Origin: an uncultured Eubacteriales bacterium
GTDB taxonomy: Bacteria; Bacillota; Clostridia; Peptostreptococcales; Anaerovoracaceae
Direction of reading: 5' to 3'
Assembly (NCBI GenBank): GCA_902773665.1
Contig: CACYFF010000010.1
Location: 38,253 to 102,252, forward strand
DNA: 64,000 nt
In this document: piece by piece, positions 58,086-64,000 of the stretch
How the letters are laid out: the number at the start of each line of letters is the position of its first letter
Numbering within the stretch: the first letter of the stretch is position 1
The notes under the pieces: generated by a model
What the model was told of the DNA's origin: nothing
The model's database searches: none
Seen by the model: only the letters and a program-made list of their open reading frames with translations
Program-made: the position numbers and the translations under genes

Positions 58086-58280
58086 ATGGACTGGAAAGAC
58101 CGTATTGCAGAACTGCGGGCCGAATGGACCGGCCGCAAAGTCATTTACCAGGGCGAACAGCACACCGTGGTGGACGTGGACTACAACGGCGCCCTGCTGA
58201 TTGATCGGGAAACAATGTACAACAAAACAACGGCAATCGCGCCGTATATGTTGGATAAAAAGGAGGTAACACAATGCTAA
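58086..58280 (+). CDS. Small right-end operon protein
   Basis: ATG 58086 follows AAGGAGG; 64 residues (MDWKDRIAELRAEWTGRKVI). It overlaps the next gene by seven bases. A small beta-rich protein, function unknown. Confidence 0.68.
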   Translation: MDWKDRIAELRAEWTGRKVIYQGEQHTVVDVDYNGALLIDRETMYNKTTAIAPYMLDKKEVTQC

Positions 58281-58468
58281 AAATTCAGTTTTACGAACAG
58301 AACGGCCGCCGCGTAGTGGCGCTGGCGGTAGCTGGCGGCGAATGGTCCACCGTGTATTGGGACAACCTGCCGCGGTGCATCCAGGACTTATTTATGCGAC
58401 TGTCCGAAGGCCGCGAGATCGAATGCGCGGACATCCCCTGGATTGAAAACTGGCGCATGGGTAAATAG
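58274..58468 (+). CDS. Small right-end operon protein
   Basis: 64 residues (MLKIQFYEQNGRRVVALAVA). GGAGG lies inside the preceding gene, and the start overlaps it. Function unknown. Confidence 0.65.
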   Translation: MLKIQFYEQNGRRVVALAVAGGEWSTVYWDNLPRCIQDLFMRLSEGREIECADIPWIENWRMGK

Positions 58469-58479
58469 CGGAGGCGTAC

Positions 58480-58881
58480 ATGGTTACATTACGGGAAATT
58501 CTGCAGCTGAAATTCGACACCACCGCGCTGGAATTAACAGCACGGGACCCCGAAAAGCTGCGGCTGATACAGGAATTTATTATCGGCCCGGACGCATACG
58601 AACACACCATGCGCACGCCACGCCTGCGCAATGCGTGGCTAAATAACACCCTGGTATATGTAGACCGCACCATAAACCACCACAACGAGCCAACCAAACG
58701 CGGACCGGAAATGGGCTGGAGCGTGGACTATTCGCAGATCGCGCCGGAACTGCTGCAGGCGAAATTGGTCACGCTAAATATGTGGTGGTCCCCACTACGT
58801 GGCACAGCCATAACGGCAGATATATTGCTGCCACGTATCCAGGTGGAGGCGGCAAACGCTTTTTATGGGAAGGAGGTATAA
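58480..58881 (+). CDS. Hypothetical right-end operon protein
   Basis: 133 residues (MVTLREILQLKFDTTALELT) with a TINHHNEPTKRGPEMGWSVD region. No family recognised; good ribosome-binding site and tight spacing. Confidence 0.68.
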   Translation: MVTLREILQLKFDTTALELTARDPEKLRLIQEFIIGPDAYEHTMRTPRLRNAWLNNTLVYVDRTINHHNEPTKRGPEMGWSVDYSQIAPELLQAKLVTLNMWWSPLRGTAITADILLPRIQVEAANAFYGKEV

Positions 58882-58884
58882 TCC

Positions 58885-59268
58885 ATGTATGAAAGCCCAA
58901 TAACATTAACGGAACAGATCGCAGACGAAGTACGCGCAGAAACCGAACGCATCCTGGTGGAACATGTGCGAAAAATCGGCTTCAACGTAGACAAGTGCGA
59001 ACTGGAACGCGCCCTGCTGTACGACCGCCAGCAATACGAAAAAGGCTATAACGACGGATACCAGGACGGACGCGCAAGCGCTGCCAACTGGGTGCCGTGT
59101 GCTATCGGCCTGCCGGATCCGGACGTGCGCGTGCTGTGCCTGACGCAGACGAAGGCCGGGCGCACCAACTACGTTATAGGCTACCACGACGGGCAGCGCT
59201 GGTGCTGCGGAATGAATAGCAACGTTATTTATTGGCGGCAGCTGCCGGAAGCACCGAAGGAGGCGTAA
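58885..59268 (+). CDS. DUF551-type protein
   Basis: 127 residues: a helical N-terminus, then a DUF551-like C-terminal domain (NWVPCAIGLPDPDVRVLCLT and YWRQLPEAP), the pattern W(V/I)..LP..VxVL...W..LPEaP common in phage accessory proteins. Function unknown. Confidence 0.75.
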   Translation: MYESPITLTEQIADEVRAETERILVEHVRKIGFNVDKCELERALLYDRQQYEKGYNDGYQDGRASAANWVPCAIGLPDPDVRVLCLTQTKAGRTNYVIGYHDGQRWCCGMNSNVIYWRQLPEAPKEA

Positions 59269-59271
59269 AAC

Positions 59272-59556
59272 ATGGCATTAACCGGCATGGAAACATGGGC
59301 CATTATTGCGCCGATATTGGCCGCTGAAATGGTCACAAAGCACGACATAGCAACAGACGCGTATATATTGACATTCCACGCGCTGCAAGAGTACGACAAG
59401 CGCAGCCATGAACCCAATGTAAAGGAGGCCCTGCTCATATTGGCGAAATATATGGAAAAATGCCATAGCACTATTTTGACAGTAGACTACAAGGACATGG
59501 GCCGGATGGAGTGCAAATTTTATCCGGCACAAAACCGGGGAGGCGGGAAAGAATGA
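59272..59556 (+). CDS. Hypothetical right-end operon protein
   Basis: 94 residues (MALTGMETWAIIAPILAAEM), starting three bases after the previous stop and overlapping the next gene (ATGA). Function unknown. Confidence 0.65.
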   Translation: MALTGMETWAIIAPILAAEMVTKHDIATDAYILTFHALQEYDKRSHEPNVKEALLILAKYMEKCHSTILTVDYKDMGRMECKFYPAQNRGGGKE

Positions 59557-59795
59557 GCGACGAGAAAAAATATATCAGTTTTCACCATAGCCTTTTTGCG
59601 AAAACATACGAAGAACAGGCGAACGAACAGGGCTATACATTCGGCGACAACGCCGAACTGGTGCAACAGATCGGCTTCGGGTTGATGGCGGCACACATAC
59701 ACGGGTTAATCACCGAAAAGGAATGCGACAAAATTTTTTACCGTTTCCAAACTAAAATACTAGCCAAATGGGTAAAGGAGCGAAAAGATGAATGA
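59553..59795 (+). CDS. Hypothetical right-end operon protein
   Basis: 80 residues (MSDEKKYISFHHSLFAKTYE), coupled on both sides by overlaps. Helical, function unknown. Confidence 0.65.
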   Translation: MSDEKKYISFHHSLFAKTYEEQANEQGYTFGDNAELVQQIGFGLMAAHIHGLITEKECDKIFYRFQTKILAKWVKERKDE

Positions 59796-60054
59796 CGACA
59801 CCATCAGCCGTCAGGCGGCAATAGATGCACTTGTAAAGCGGACACATCTTACTTGGGAATACTTGAAAACTATCTATCCGATGCTCGATGTGCTCGAAAA
59901 GTTACCAGCCGCAGAGCCAGAAATCATAAGGTGCAAGGACTGCAAACACAGAGACGTGGAAAAAGGTTTTTGCGAAGGGAGAGGATGGCCGATGCAATTA
60001 GTCCCTGACGATGGTTTTTGCGACAAAGGGGAAAGGAGAACCGATGGGCGATAA
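59788..60054 (+). CDS. Zinc-ribbon prophage protein (MNDDTISRQAAIDAL type)
   Basis: 88 residues: a conserved N-terminal helix (TISRQAAIDALVKR) and a zinc ribbon with CKDCKHRDVEKGFC and a later Cys. Very common in Clostridia prophages; function unknown. Confidence 0.75.
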   Translation: MNDDTISRQAAIDALVKRTHLTWEYLKTIYPMLDVLEKLPAAEPEIIRCKDCKHRDVEKGFCEGRGWPMQLVPDDGFCDKGERRTDGR

Positions 60055-60277
60055 CATAACAAAGGATGATATGGTCATAGAACAATATACGCTGATCTTA
60101 AAACACGAACTAATCGACGATGGGAAACCGTTTCAAATTGAGGAACCAATAATAGCAAGGTGCGTGTTCCCATTATCGGATAAATATATGCACAACATAC
60201 AGGCAAGGCCGTATATTTTGGATAAGTGCATAGCGGACCTTGTACGGCTCGTTCGAGATAAGGCAATGGAGGTATAA
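60044..60277 (+). CDS. Hypothetical right-end operon protein
   Basis: ATG 60044 after AAAGGAG; 77 residues (MGDNITKDDMVIEQYTLILK). It overlaps the previous gene by 11 bases. The DNA is lower in GC than its neighbours, suggesting separate acquisition. Confidence 0.65.
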   Translation: MGDNITKDDMVIEQYTLILKHELIDDGKPFQIEEPIIARCVFPLSDKYMHNIQARPYILDKCIADLVRLVRDKAMEV

Positions 60278-60520
60278 ATGGGCGCATATGAAATTACCGG
60301 CGCATTCCACGTTGGCCAGTACGTAGTATACTGCAACGGCGACAAATACGAGCTGGGCCGCATAACCAGCCTAAAACAGCAATGCGCGTTTGTCTGCTAC
60401 CATGAAGGCGAAACGGCAGCGGCTACACCATACCACACCATACACCCGCTAAAAAATGCGTACACGATCAAAAGCACCACCCTGGGCGGGACCCGGTTTG
60501 CGGATATGGAGGATGAATAA
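60278..60520 (+). CDS. Hypothetical right-end operon protein
   Basis: 80 residues (MGAYEITGAFHVGQYVVYCN), beta-rich, starting directly after the previous stop with GGAGG inside the preceding gene. Confidence 0.65.
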   Translation: MGAYEITGAFHVGQYVVYCNGDKYELGRITSLKQQCAFVCYHEGETAAATPYHTIHPLKNAYTIKSTTLGGTRFADMEDE

Positions 60521-60850
60521 ATGGTGAAGTACGGAATAACATGTAATATTTGCGGGCGTGTGATAGACCGAATGAACCCAAACCACCCACCACAATTTTG
60601 CGAAGAGTGCGCAATGCGGTTGCGGGCAATTTTGTATCCACAGAAACCCAGCGACTACGAATACGCGCTGCAGATCATTGCGGAAATGTTTGGCCCGCCA
60701 TGCAGTTGCAGCAATAAAGACCACGACTGCGCAGAACTTTTAATGGAACATGCAGAGGGCTTTTGTGAAGAATGCCACAACCACAACACGTACGCAGACT
60801 GCTGGCGAAAATACTTTGAAGTGCTGCGGCGGCTGGAGGCAACCAAATGA
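60521..60850 (+). CDS. Zinc-ribbon prophage protein
   Basis: 109 residues with two Cys pairs at the N-terminus (CNICGRVID and CEECAMRL) and more Cys/His pairs later (CSCSNKDHDC, CEECHNHNTYADC). Probably zinc-binding; overlaps the next gene (ATGA). Confidence 0.68.
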   Translation: MVKYGITCNICGRVIDRMNPNHPPQFCEECAMRLRAILYPQKPSDYEYALQIIAEMFGPPCSCSNKDHDCAELLMEHAEGFCEECHNHNTYADCWRKYFEVLRRLEATK

Positions 60851-61023
60851 CACCCGCGAAACCCTGCGACGCATGCAAACGTAAACAATGCCCGCGGCCC
60901 TGCTACCCTTTACGGGACTGGCACCGGGCTATCCGTAAATGCTATAATACCAAAGGAGGCACAAATGGACGCACGAGAAATGCACGAAAAAGTGCAGAAA
61001 TTAAAGGAACAGATTATATTTAA
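60847..61023 (+). CDS. Small Cys-rich peptide
   Basis: 58 residues overlapping the previous gene. The first 32 residues carry CDACKRKQCPRPC and a later Cys; the rest shares DNA with the next gene in another frame, so the true end is unclear. Confidence 0.4.
   Translation: MTPAKPCDACKRKQCPRPCYPLRDWHRAIRKCYNTKGGTNGRTRNARKSAEIKGTDYI
60940..60948 (+). promoter_or_regulatory. Internal extended -10 promoter
   Basis: TGCTATAAT fits an extended -10 element 17 bases before the next start codon. It may give extra expression of the last three genes. Confidence 0.45.
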
Positions 61024-61126
61024 CAACTTCGAAAAAACCGAAAGTGTAGATAAATTCTTTTCCGAAAACTACCTGCAGATATTAGATATTTTAGACGATG
61101 CTTTATACGCGTATTTGCACAAATAA
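60965..61126 (+). CDS. Small right-end operon protein
   Basis: ATG 60965 after AAGGAGG; 53 residues, charged and helical (MDARE..., then ILDILDDALYAYLHK). AT-richer than neighbours. Function unknown. Confidence 0.6.
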   Translation: MDAREMHEKVQKLKEQIIFNNFEKTESVDKFFSENYLQILDILDDALYAYLHK

Positions 61127-61141
61127 AGGGCAGGCGAACAA

Positions 61142-61486
61142 ATGGCAAAGACCGTAACCATTATGGGCACAAAGTACCGCATAGAATATAAAACAGCTGC
61201 GCAGGATAGCATACTCGGCACAGACGCGGACGCGTACTGCGACTGGACAGAACGCCGCATAGTGCTGCGGGATCCGAAAGACGCAGGCGGGAATTTGGGC
61301 AACATGGACGTATACTGGAAAAACACCCTCCGGCACGAAATTGTCCACGCATTTTTATACGAATGCGGACTGGCCGAAAATGCCAACGGGACGGACGCAT
61401 GGCCGAAAAACGAAGAAATGGTGGATTGGATAGCATTTATCGGCCCAAAAATTTATGCAGCCTGGGCAGAGGCGGACGCCTTATAG
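61142..61486 (+). CDS. HExxH metallopeptidase-like protein
   Basis: 114 residues with the zinc motif HEIVH at 65-69 in NTLRHEIVHAFLYECGL and a possible third ligand in NEEMVDWIA. It resembles small SprT/ImmA-like zincins seen in phages. It could cleave a repressor or host protein; the target is unknown. GGGCAGGCG lies upstream. Confidence 0.72.
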   Translation: MAKTVTIMGTKYRIEYKTAAQDSILGTDADAYCDWTERRIVLRDPKDAGGNLGNMDVYWKNTLRHEIVHAFLYECGLAENANGTDAWPKNEEMVDWIAFIGPKIYAAWAEADAL

Positions 61487-61498
61487 GAGGACACAGAC

Positions 61499-61687
61499 AT
61501 GGCGAAAACAACCGCAGCCGTAAAAAACCGATACAACAACAAGGCATACGACCGCATAGCGCTGTCTGTACCAAAAGGCACGAAGGACGCGTGGAAAGAT
61601 CGCGCCGCGGCGCTGGGGCTATCCTTAAATGCCTATATACGCGAGTGCGTGCTGGCAGCTGAAAAAACGGGCCATTTTGAGAACTAA
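61499..61687 (+). CDS. Ribbon-helix-helix DNA-binding protein (Arc type)
   Basis: 62 residues with an Arc/MetJ-like core (YDRIALSVPKGTKDAWKDRA, then LGLSLNAYIREC). AGGAGG upstream. It is the last gene of the operon and may regulate it, perhaps at the operator palindrome at 57236-57253 (inference). Confidence 0.78.
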   Translation: MAKTTAAVKNRYNNKAYDRIALSVPKGTKDAWKDRAAALGLSLNAYIRECVLAAEKTGHFEN

Positions 61688-61709
61688 AAACCACAACGGC
61701 ATAATTACC

Positions 61710-61776
61710 CACCAACAACAAAAACGGGCCGCTACGGGGCAAATAACTACCCTGTGCGGCCTTTTGTTTTGTTGGT
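61710..61776 (+). terminator. Right-end prophage terminator with long inverted repeat
   Basis: ACCAACAACAAAAACGGGCC and its near-complement GGCCTTTTGTTTTGTTGGT flank a loop of about 26 bases with an inner GCGGCC/GGCCGC stem. It ends the right-end operon close to the attachment site. Confidence 0.68.
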
Positions 61777-61851
61777 TATAATTCACGCGGGCACACTATG
61801 CCGATATACCCGCCCACGAATACTATATACGCATTCGTCCCAACTGCATTT

Positions 61852-61927
61852 TGGTGGACCCAAGGGGGATCGAACCCCTGGCCTCAAGATTGCGAACCTT
61901 GCGCTCTCCCAGCTGAGCTATGGGCCC
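61852..61927 (-). tRNA. tRNA-Ala (anticodon CGC)
   Basis: The 76-nt minus-strand sequence folds as a tRNA: acceptor GGGCCCA/TGGGTCC, D-arm with AGCTCAGCTGGGAGAGC, anticodon stem CAAGG/TCTTG with loop TTCGCAA (anticodon CGC, reads GCG = Ala), T-arm AGGGGTTCGATCCCCCT and encoded CCA. The 3' end faces the prophage, and CGAACCCCTGGCCTC at 61871-61885 serves as the right att core. Confidence 0.93.
61871..61885. other. attR: right attachment-site copy inside tRNA-Ala
   Basis: CGAACCCCTGGCCTC matches 28331-28345 except one base, in the same direction. The tRNA is intact because the phage-side copy restores its 3' end. Confidence 0.62.
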
Positions 61928-61961
61928 ATGTTCGGCGGTTCAACAGAACCGCCCTATTATT

Positions 61962-62999
61962 CTATGCTAATTTCTTGATATCTGCAAGCAGTTTTTCAAC
62001 ATTTTCTTCTTTTGTCGCCCAGGACGTGCAGAAGCGCACGATGCGGTGCGTGTCGTCCGTCCAACCCTCCGTAGAGAAGCCGTATTTCTCAGCGAGCTTA
62101 AGCGCCATGCCGTCTTCCATCACGAAGAACTGCTGGTTCGTGGGGCTGTTCGAATAGCGGGGAATGCCCGCTTCCGCGAAGCCTGCGATGATCTTCTTTG
62201 CCATCGCGATGGCGTGGCAGGAGTACTTCATATACAGATCGTCCTGCATCAGGACGTCGAACTGCAGGCCCAGCAGTCTGCCCTTGGCGAACATGCCGCC
62301 GTTCTGCTTGATCATATAGCGGAAGTCCTTCTTCAGGCGGTCGTTGGCGATAACGACAGCCTCGCCCATCAGCGCGCCCTGCTTGGTGCCGCCGATGTAG
62401 AACACGTCGCAGACGCGCGCCAGGAACGGAATGGACAGATCGTTCTCGTCGCAGGCCAGGCCGTATCCCAGCCGTGCGCCGTCCAGAAACAGCACCAGGT
62501 TATATTTATCGCAGACCTTGCGGATGGCCTCGATCTCCGCTCTCTTGTAGACTGTGCCCAGCTCCGTGGGGCTGGAGATGTAGACCATGCCCGGCTGCAC
62601 GATGTGCTCGAAGGATTCATCCCGGTAATGGTCCGCGCAGAATCTGTCGATCTGCTCCGCCGCGATCTTGCCGTCGGTCTCCGGCAGCGCCAGCACCTTG
62701 TGGCCGTGGGCTTCGATGGCGCCGGTCTCGTGCCGCGCGATGTGACCCGTCGCAGGAGCGATAACGCCCTGGTACGGACGCAGCGTCGCAGCGATCACCG
62801 TCATGTTGGTCTGGGTGCCGCCCACCATGATGTGGACGTCCACGTCGTCCCGTTCGCAGGCCTTTTTGATAAGTTCCTTGGCATGCGCCGTGATCTTATC
62901 CTCGCTGTAGCCTTCGTGCTGCTCCATGTTGGTGCGGGTGAGCGCCTCCATGATCTCCGGACAGCATCCTTCGTTATAGTCACAATTGAACATGATCAT
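61962..62999 (-). CDS. ltaE: Low-specificity L-threonine aldolase
   Basis: The 345-residue PLP enzyme (fold type I) has the binding lysine K206 in YIGGTKQGALMGE, DGARLGYG at 173-180 and GGTQTNMTVI. It cleaves threonine (or allo-threonine) to glycine and acetaldehyde, contributing glycine to the cell. Other beta-hydroxy amino acids may also be substrates. It is the first host gene to the right of the prophage, beside the cysteine-rich peptide gene. Confidence 0.9.
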   Translation of the reverse strand: MIMFNCDYNEGCCPEIMEALTRTNMEQHEGYSEDKITAHAKELIKKACERDDVDVHIMVGGTQTNMTVIAATLRPYQGVIAPATGHIARHETGAIEAHGHKVLALPETDGKIAAEQIDRFCADHYRDESFEHIVQPGMVYISSPTELGTVYKRAEIEAIRKVCDKYNLVLFLDGARLGYGLACDENDLSIPFLARVCDVFYIGGTKQGALMGEAVVIANDRLKKDFRYMIKQNGGMFAKGRLLGLQFDVLMQDDLYMKYSCHAIAMAKKIIAGFAEAGIPRYSNSPTNQQFFVMEDGMALKLAEKYGFSTEGWTDDTHRIVRFCTSWATKEENVEKLLADIKKLA

Positions 63000-63004
63000 A
63001 AGTC

Positions 63005-63154
63005 TTATTCCTCTTTTCTCTGGTCACACGAAAAAGCGCAGCCGGCGCAGTTGCCGCCGCAGCTGTGTTTTCCTGCTTTTTTGTCTTTTCTCATCTTGTA
63101 GATAACGCCGCAAACGGCCGCAGCCAGTATCGCGATGACGATCAGATCTGCCAT
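63005..63154 (-). CDS. FeoB-associated Cys-rich membrane protein
   Basis: ATG 63154 after GGAGGTG; 49 residues with one membrane helix (LIVIAILAAAVCGVIY) and CGGNCAGCAFSC in the tail, the pattern of the FeoB-associated Cys-rich membrane protein family. It may bind iron or a metal at the membrane; no feoB gene is in the window. Confidence 0.8.
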   Translation of the reverse strand: MADLIVIAILAAAVCGVIYKMRKDKKAGKHSCGGNCAGCAFSCDQRKEE

Positions 63155-63234
63155 AGACACCTCCTGATGCATAAAAAGTTTACCATAAAAAACCACAGTG
63201 TGGTAAAATTAATGTGTTAAAGGAGACGACAACT

Positions 63235-63876
63235 ATGGAAGCAAAACACGTCATTACGATCGCAAGAGAGTTCGGCAGCGGCGGCAGAGAGATCGGTATC
63301 AAGTTATCCGAGACCCTCGGCATTCCTTTTTATGATAAAGAATTATTGCGCCTCGCATCCGAACAGGGCGGCTTAAACGAGGAGTTTATGGCCGCCAACG
63401 AGGAGAAGGCTCCGGTGGTCAACGCCGCATCTTTCGGCAGAAGAACGCTCAATGCCTTCTATCAGCCTTCCCTTTCCGATACCATCTTCCTGGAACAGTC
63501 CAAGATCATCCGCAGCCTTGCGGAAAAAGGCCCCTGCGTCATCGTAGGCCGCGCCGCGGACTACGTGCTCCGGGACATGGGCAGCGTGGACGTCTTTATC
63601 TCCGCCAGCATGCCCTATAAGATCGCCAGAAAACACAAGGTGGCGCCGGAGAAGGCGGACTATACCGATGCCCAGATGGAAAAGTACATCAAGGACATCG
63701 ACAAGCACCGCCAGAAATACTACGAGCACTACACCGGCAGACGCTGGGGCATGATCGGCAACTATCACCTCTGCATCTGGGCCGACAACGTGGGTTCCGA
63801 CGGCGCGGTGCAGGTCATCCTCAACTACCTCGAGCAGATGGACAAGTTCCAGCCCGAGCAGAAGACCGAAGAATAA
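63235..63876 (+). CDS. Cytidylate kinase-like family protein
   Basis: ATG 63235 with AAGGAG upstream gives 213 residues. ITIAREFGSGGREIGIKLSE at the start is the P-loop of Cytidylate_kin2-type kinases, followed by IVGRAADYVLRD and a basic lid region (ARKHKVAPEKADYTD). It probably phosphorylates a nucleotide in the cytosol; true CMP kinase activity is not certain. Confidence 0.87.
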   Translation: MEAKHVITIAREFGSGGREIGIKLSETLGIPFYDKELLRLASEQGGLNEEFMAANEEKAPVVNAASFGRRTLNAFYQPSLSDTIFLEQSKIIRSLAEKGPCVIVGRAADYVLRDMGSVDVFISASMPYKIARKHKVAPEKADYTDAQMEKYIKDIDKHRQKYYEHYTGRRWGMIGNYHLCIWADNVGSDGAVQVILNYLEQMDKFQPEQKTEE

Positions 63877-63903
63877 CGCAAAAACAGCAAAACGCTCCCC
63901 TAA

Positions 63904-64000
63904 TGAACTGCTACCCGTCAAGTGGACAGTGAAAAATCATAAGATTTTCGCAGCCAGCAACAGCAATGTTGTTGGCTGTTTTTATGCAGCCGGACTACCC
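63904..64000 (+). mobile_element. Probable left end of an IS3/IS150-type insertion sequence (cut by the window end)
   Basis: TGAACTGCTACCCGTCAAGT and the following GGACAGTGAAAAA resemble the TG-starting terminal repeats of IS150-group elements (TGxACTGCxCCC...GTxGGACxxTGAAA). A hairpin AGCCAGCAAC/GTTGTTGGCT with a T-run follows at 63951-63982, as often seen behind IS ends. No transposase gene is visible because the window ends. Confidence 0.5.

Noticed and set aside
61754..61978. Open frames across the tRNA-Ala gene giving GDRTPGLKIANLALSQLSYG-like peptides
   Set aside because: These are translations of the antisense of the tRNA, a common artefact; the tRNA fold is complete.
63195..63232. 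A sixth copy of the 18-bp operator near ATTAATGTGTTAAAGG
   Set aside because: Only one half-site fits, and the match includes the ribosome-binding site of the kinase-like gene.
1..64000. CRISPR arrays
   Set aside because: No regularly spaced direct repeats with unique spacers were seen on either strand; the only tandem repeats are the 11-bp iterons, which have no spacers.

Overview
The window looks like a chromosome segment of an anaerobic, amino-acid-fermenting Bacillota/Clostridia, perhaps near the Anaerovoracaceae (inference). Supporting signs are a reverse rubrerythrin, indolepyruvate:ferredoxin oxidoreductase, ferredoxin-type aldo/keto reductases, GGAGG ribosome-binding sites, a high-GC genome and Firmicutes-type phage modules. 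The strain or species cannot be fixed from the sequence alone.

Host left arm (1-28,270). It opens with a truncated PucR-type regulator, methionine gamma-lyase, an M20 amidohydrolase and alanine racemase on the minus strand. Reverse rubrerythrin, a nitroreductase, an MBL hydrolase and a small unknown gene follow on the plus strand. Next are two Fe-S aldo/keto reductases, a promoter-terminator small-RNA locus, a YuiD/PAP2 protein and a nucleoside hydrolase-ribokinase pair. A catabolic cluster (yerC-iorA-iorB-paaK-ACT, a divergent acyl-CoA synthetase, and a nearby Na+ symporter-amidohydrolase pair) appears tied together by five copies of an 18-bp near-palindrome at three promoters; the TrpR-like YerC protein is the natural candidate regulator. 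A FecBCD-type ABC importer, a CorA-like channel and two beta-lactamase-fold hydrolases (one fused to a GNAT domain) finish this arm.

Prophage (about 28,335-61,885, 33.5 kb). A siphovirus-like, HK97-type prophage lies against a tRNA-Ala(CGC) gene. Both ends carry CGANCCCCTGGCCTC in direct orientation. The minus-strand lysogeny module has a large serine integrase, a zinc-ribbon/DUF898 membrane protein, an XRE regulator, and an XRE protein fused to an ImmA-like HExxH domain. Plus-strand genes follow in order: Cro-like protein, a Sak4-like ATPase, Gp157, a DUF669/SSB-like protein, an ERCC4-like nuclease, a replication initiator carrying five 11-bp iterons, a helicase-loader-like protein, small genes, a frameshifted DNA methyltransferase, late regulator, terminase, portal, a MuF-type minor capsid protein with a C-terminal zincin domain, scaffold, capsid, connectors, tail, tape measure, a frameshifted baseplate/adhesin gene, holin, tail fibre and CHAP endolysin. 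Beyond the lysin, a separate strong promoter with an operator-like palindrome drives a structured 140-nt leader and about 17 small genes up to a terminator next to the right attachment site.

Host right arm (61,852-64,000). This holds the tRNA-Ala gene, a threonine aldolase, a FeoB-associated Cys-rich peptide and a cytidylate-kinase-like protein. The window ends in what looks like the left end of an IS3/IS150-type element.

The most interesting points are the candidate YerC regulon, the capsid-zincin fusion, the structured leader RNA at the prophage right end, and the iteron origin inside the replication gene. Every functional statement here comes from reading the sequence and from family knowledge; no database search was run.
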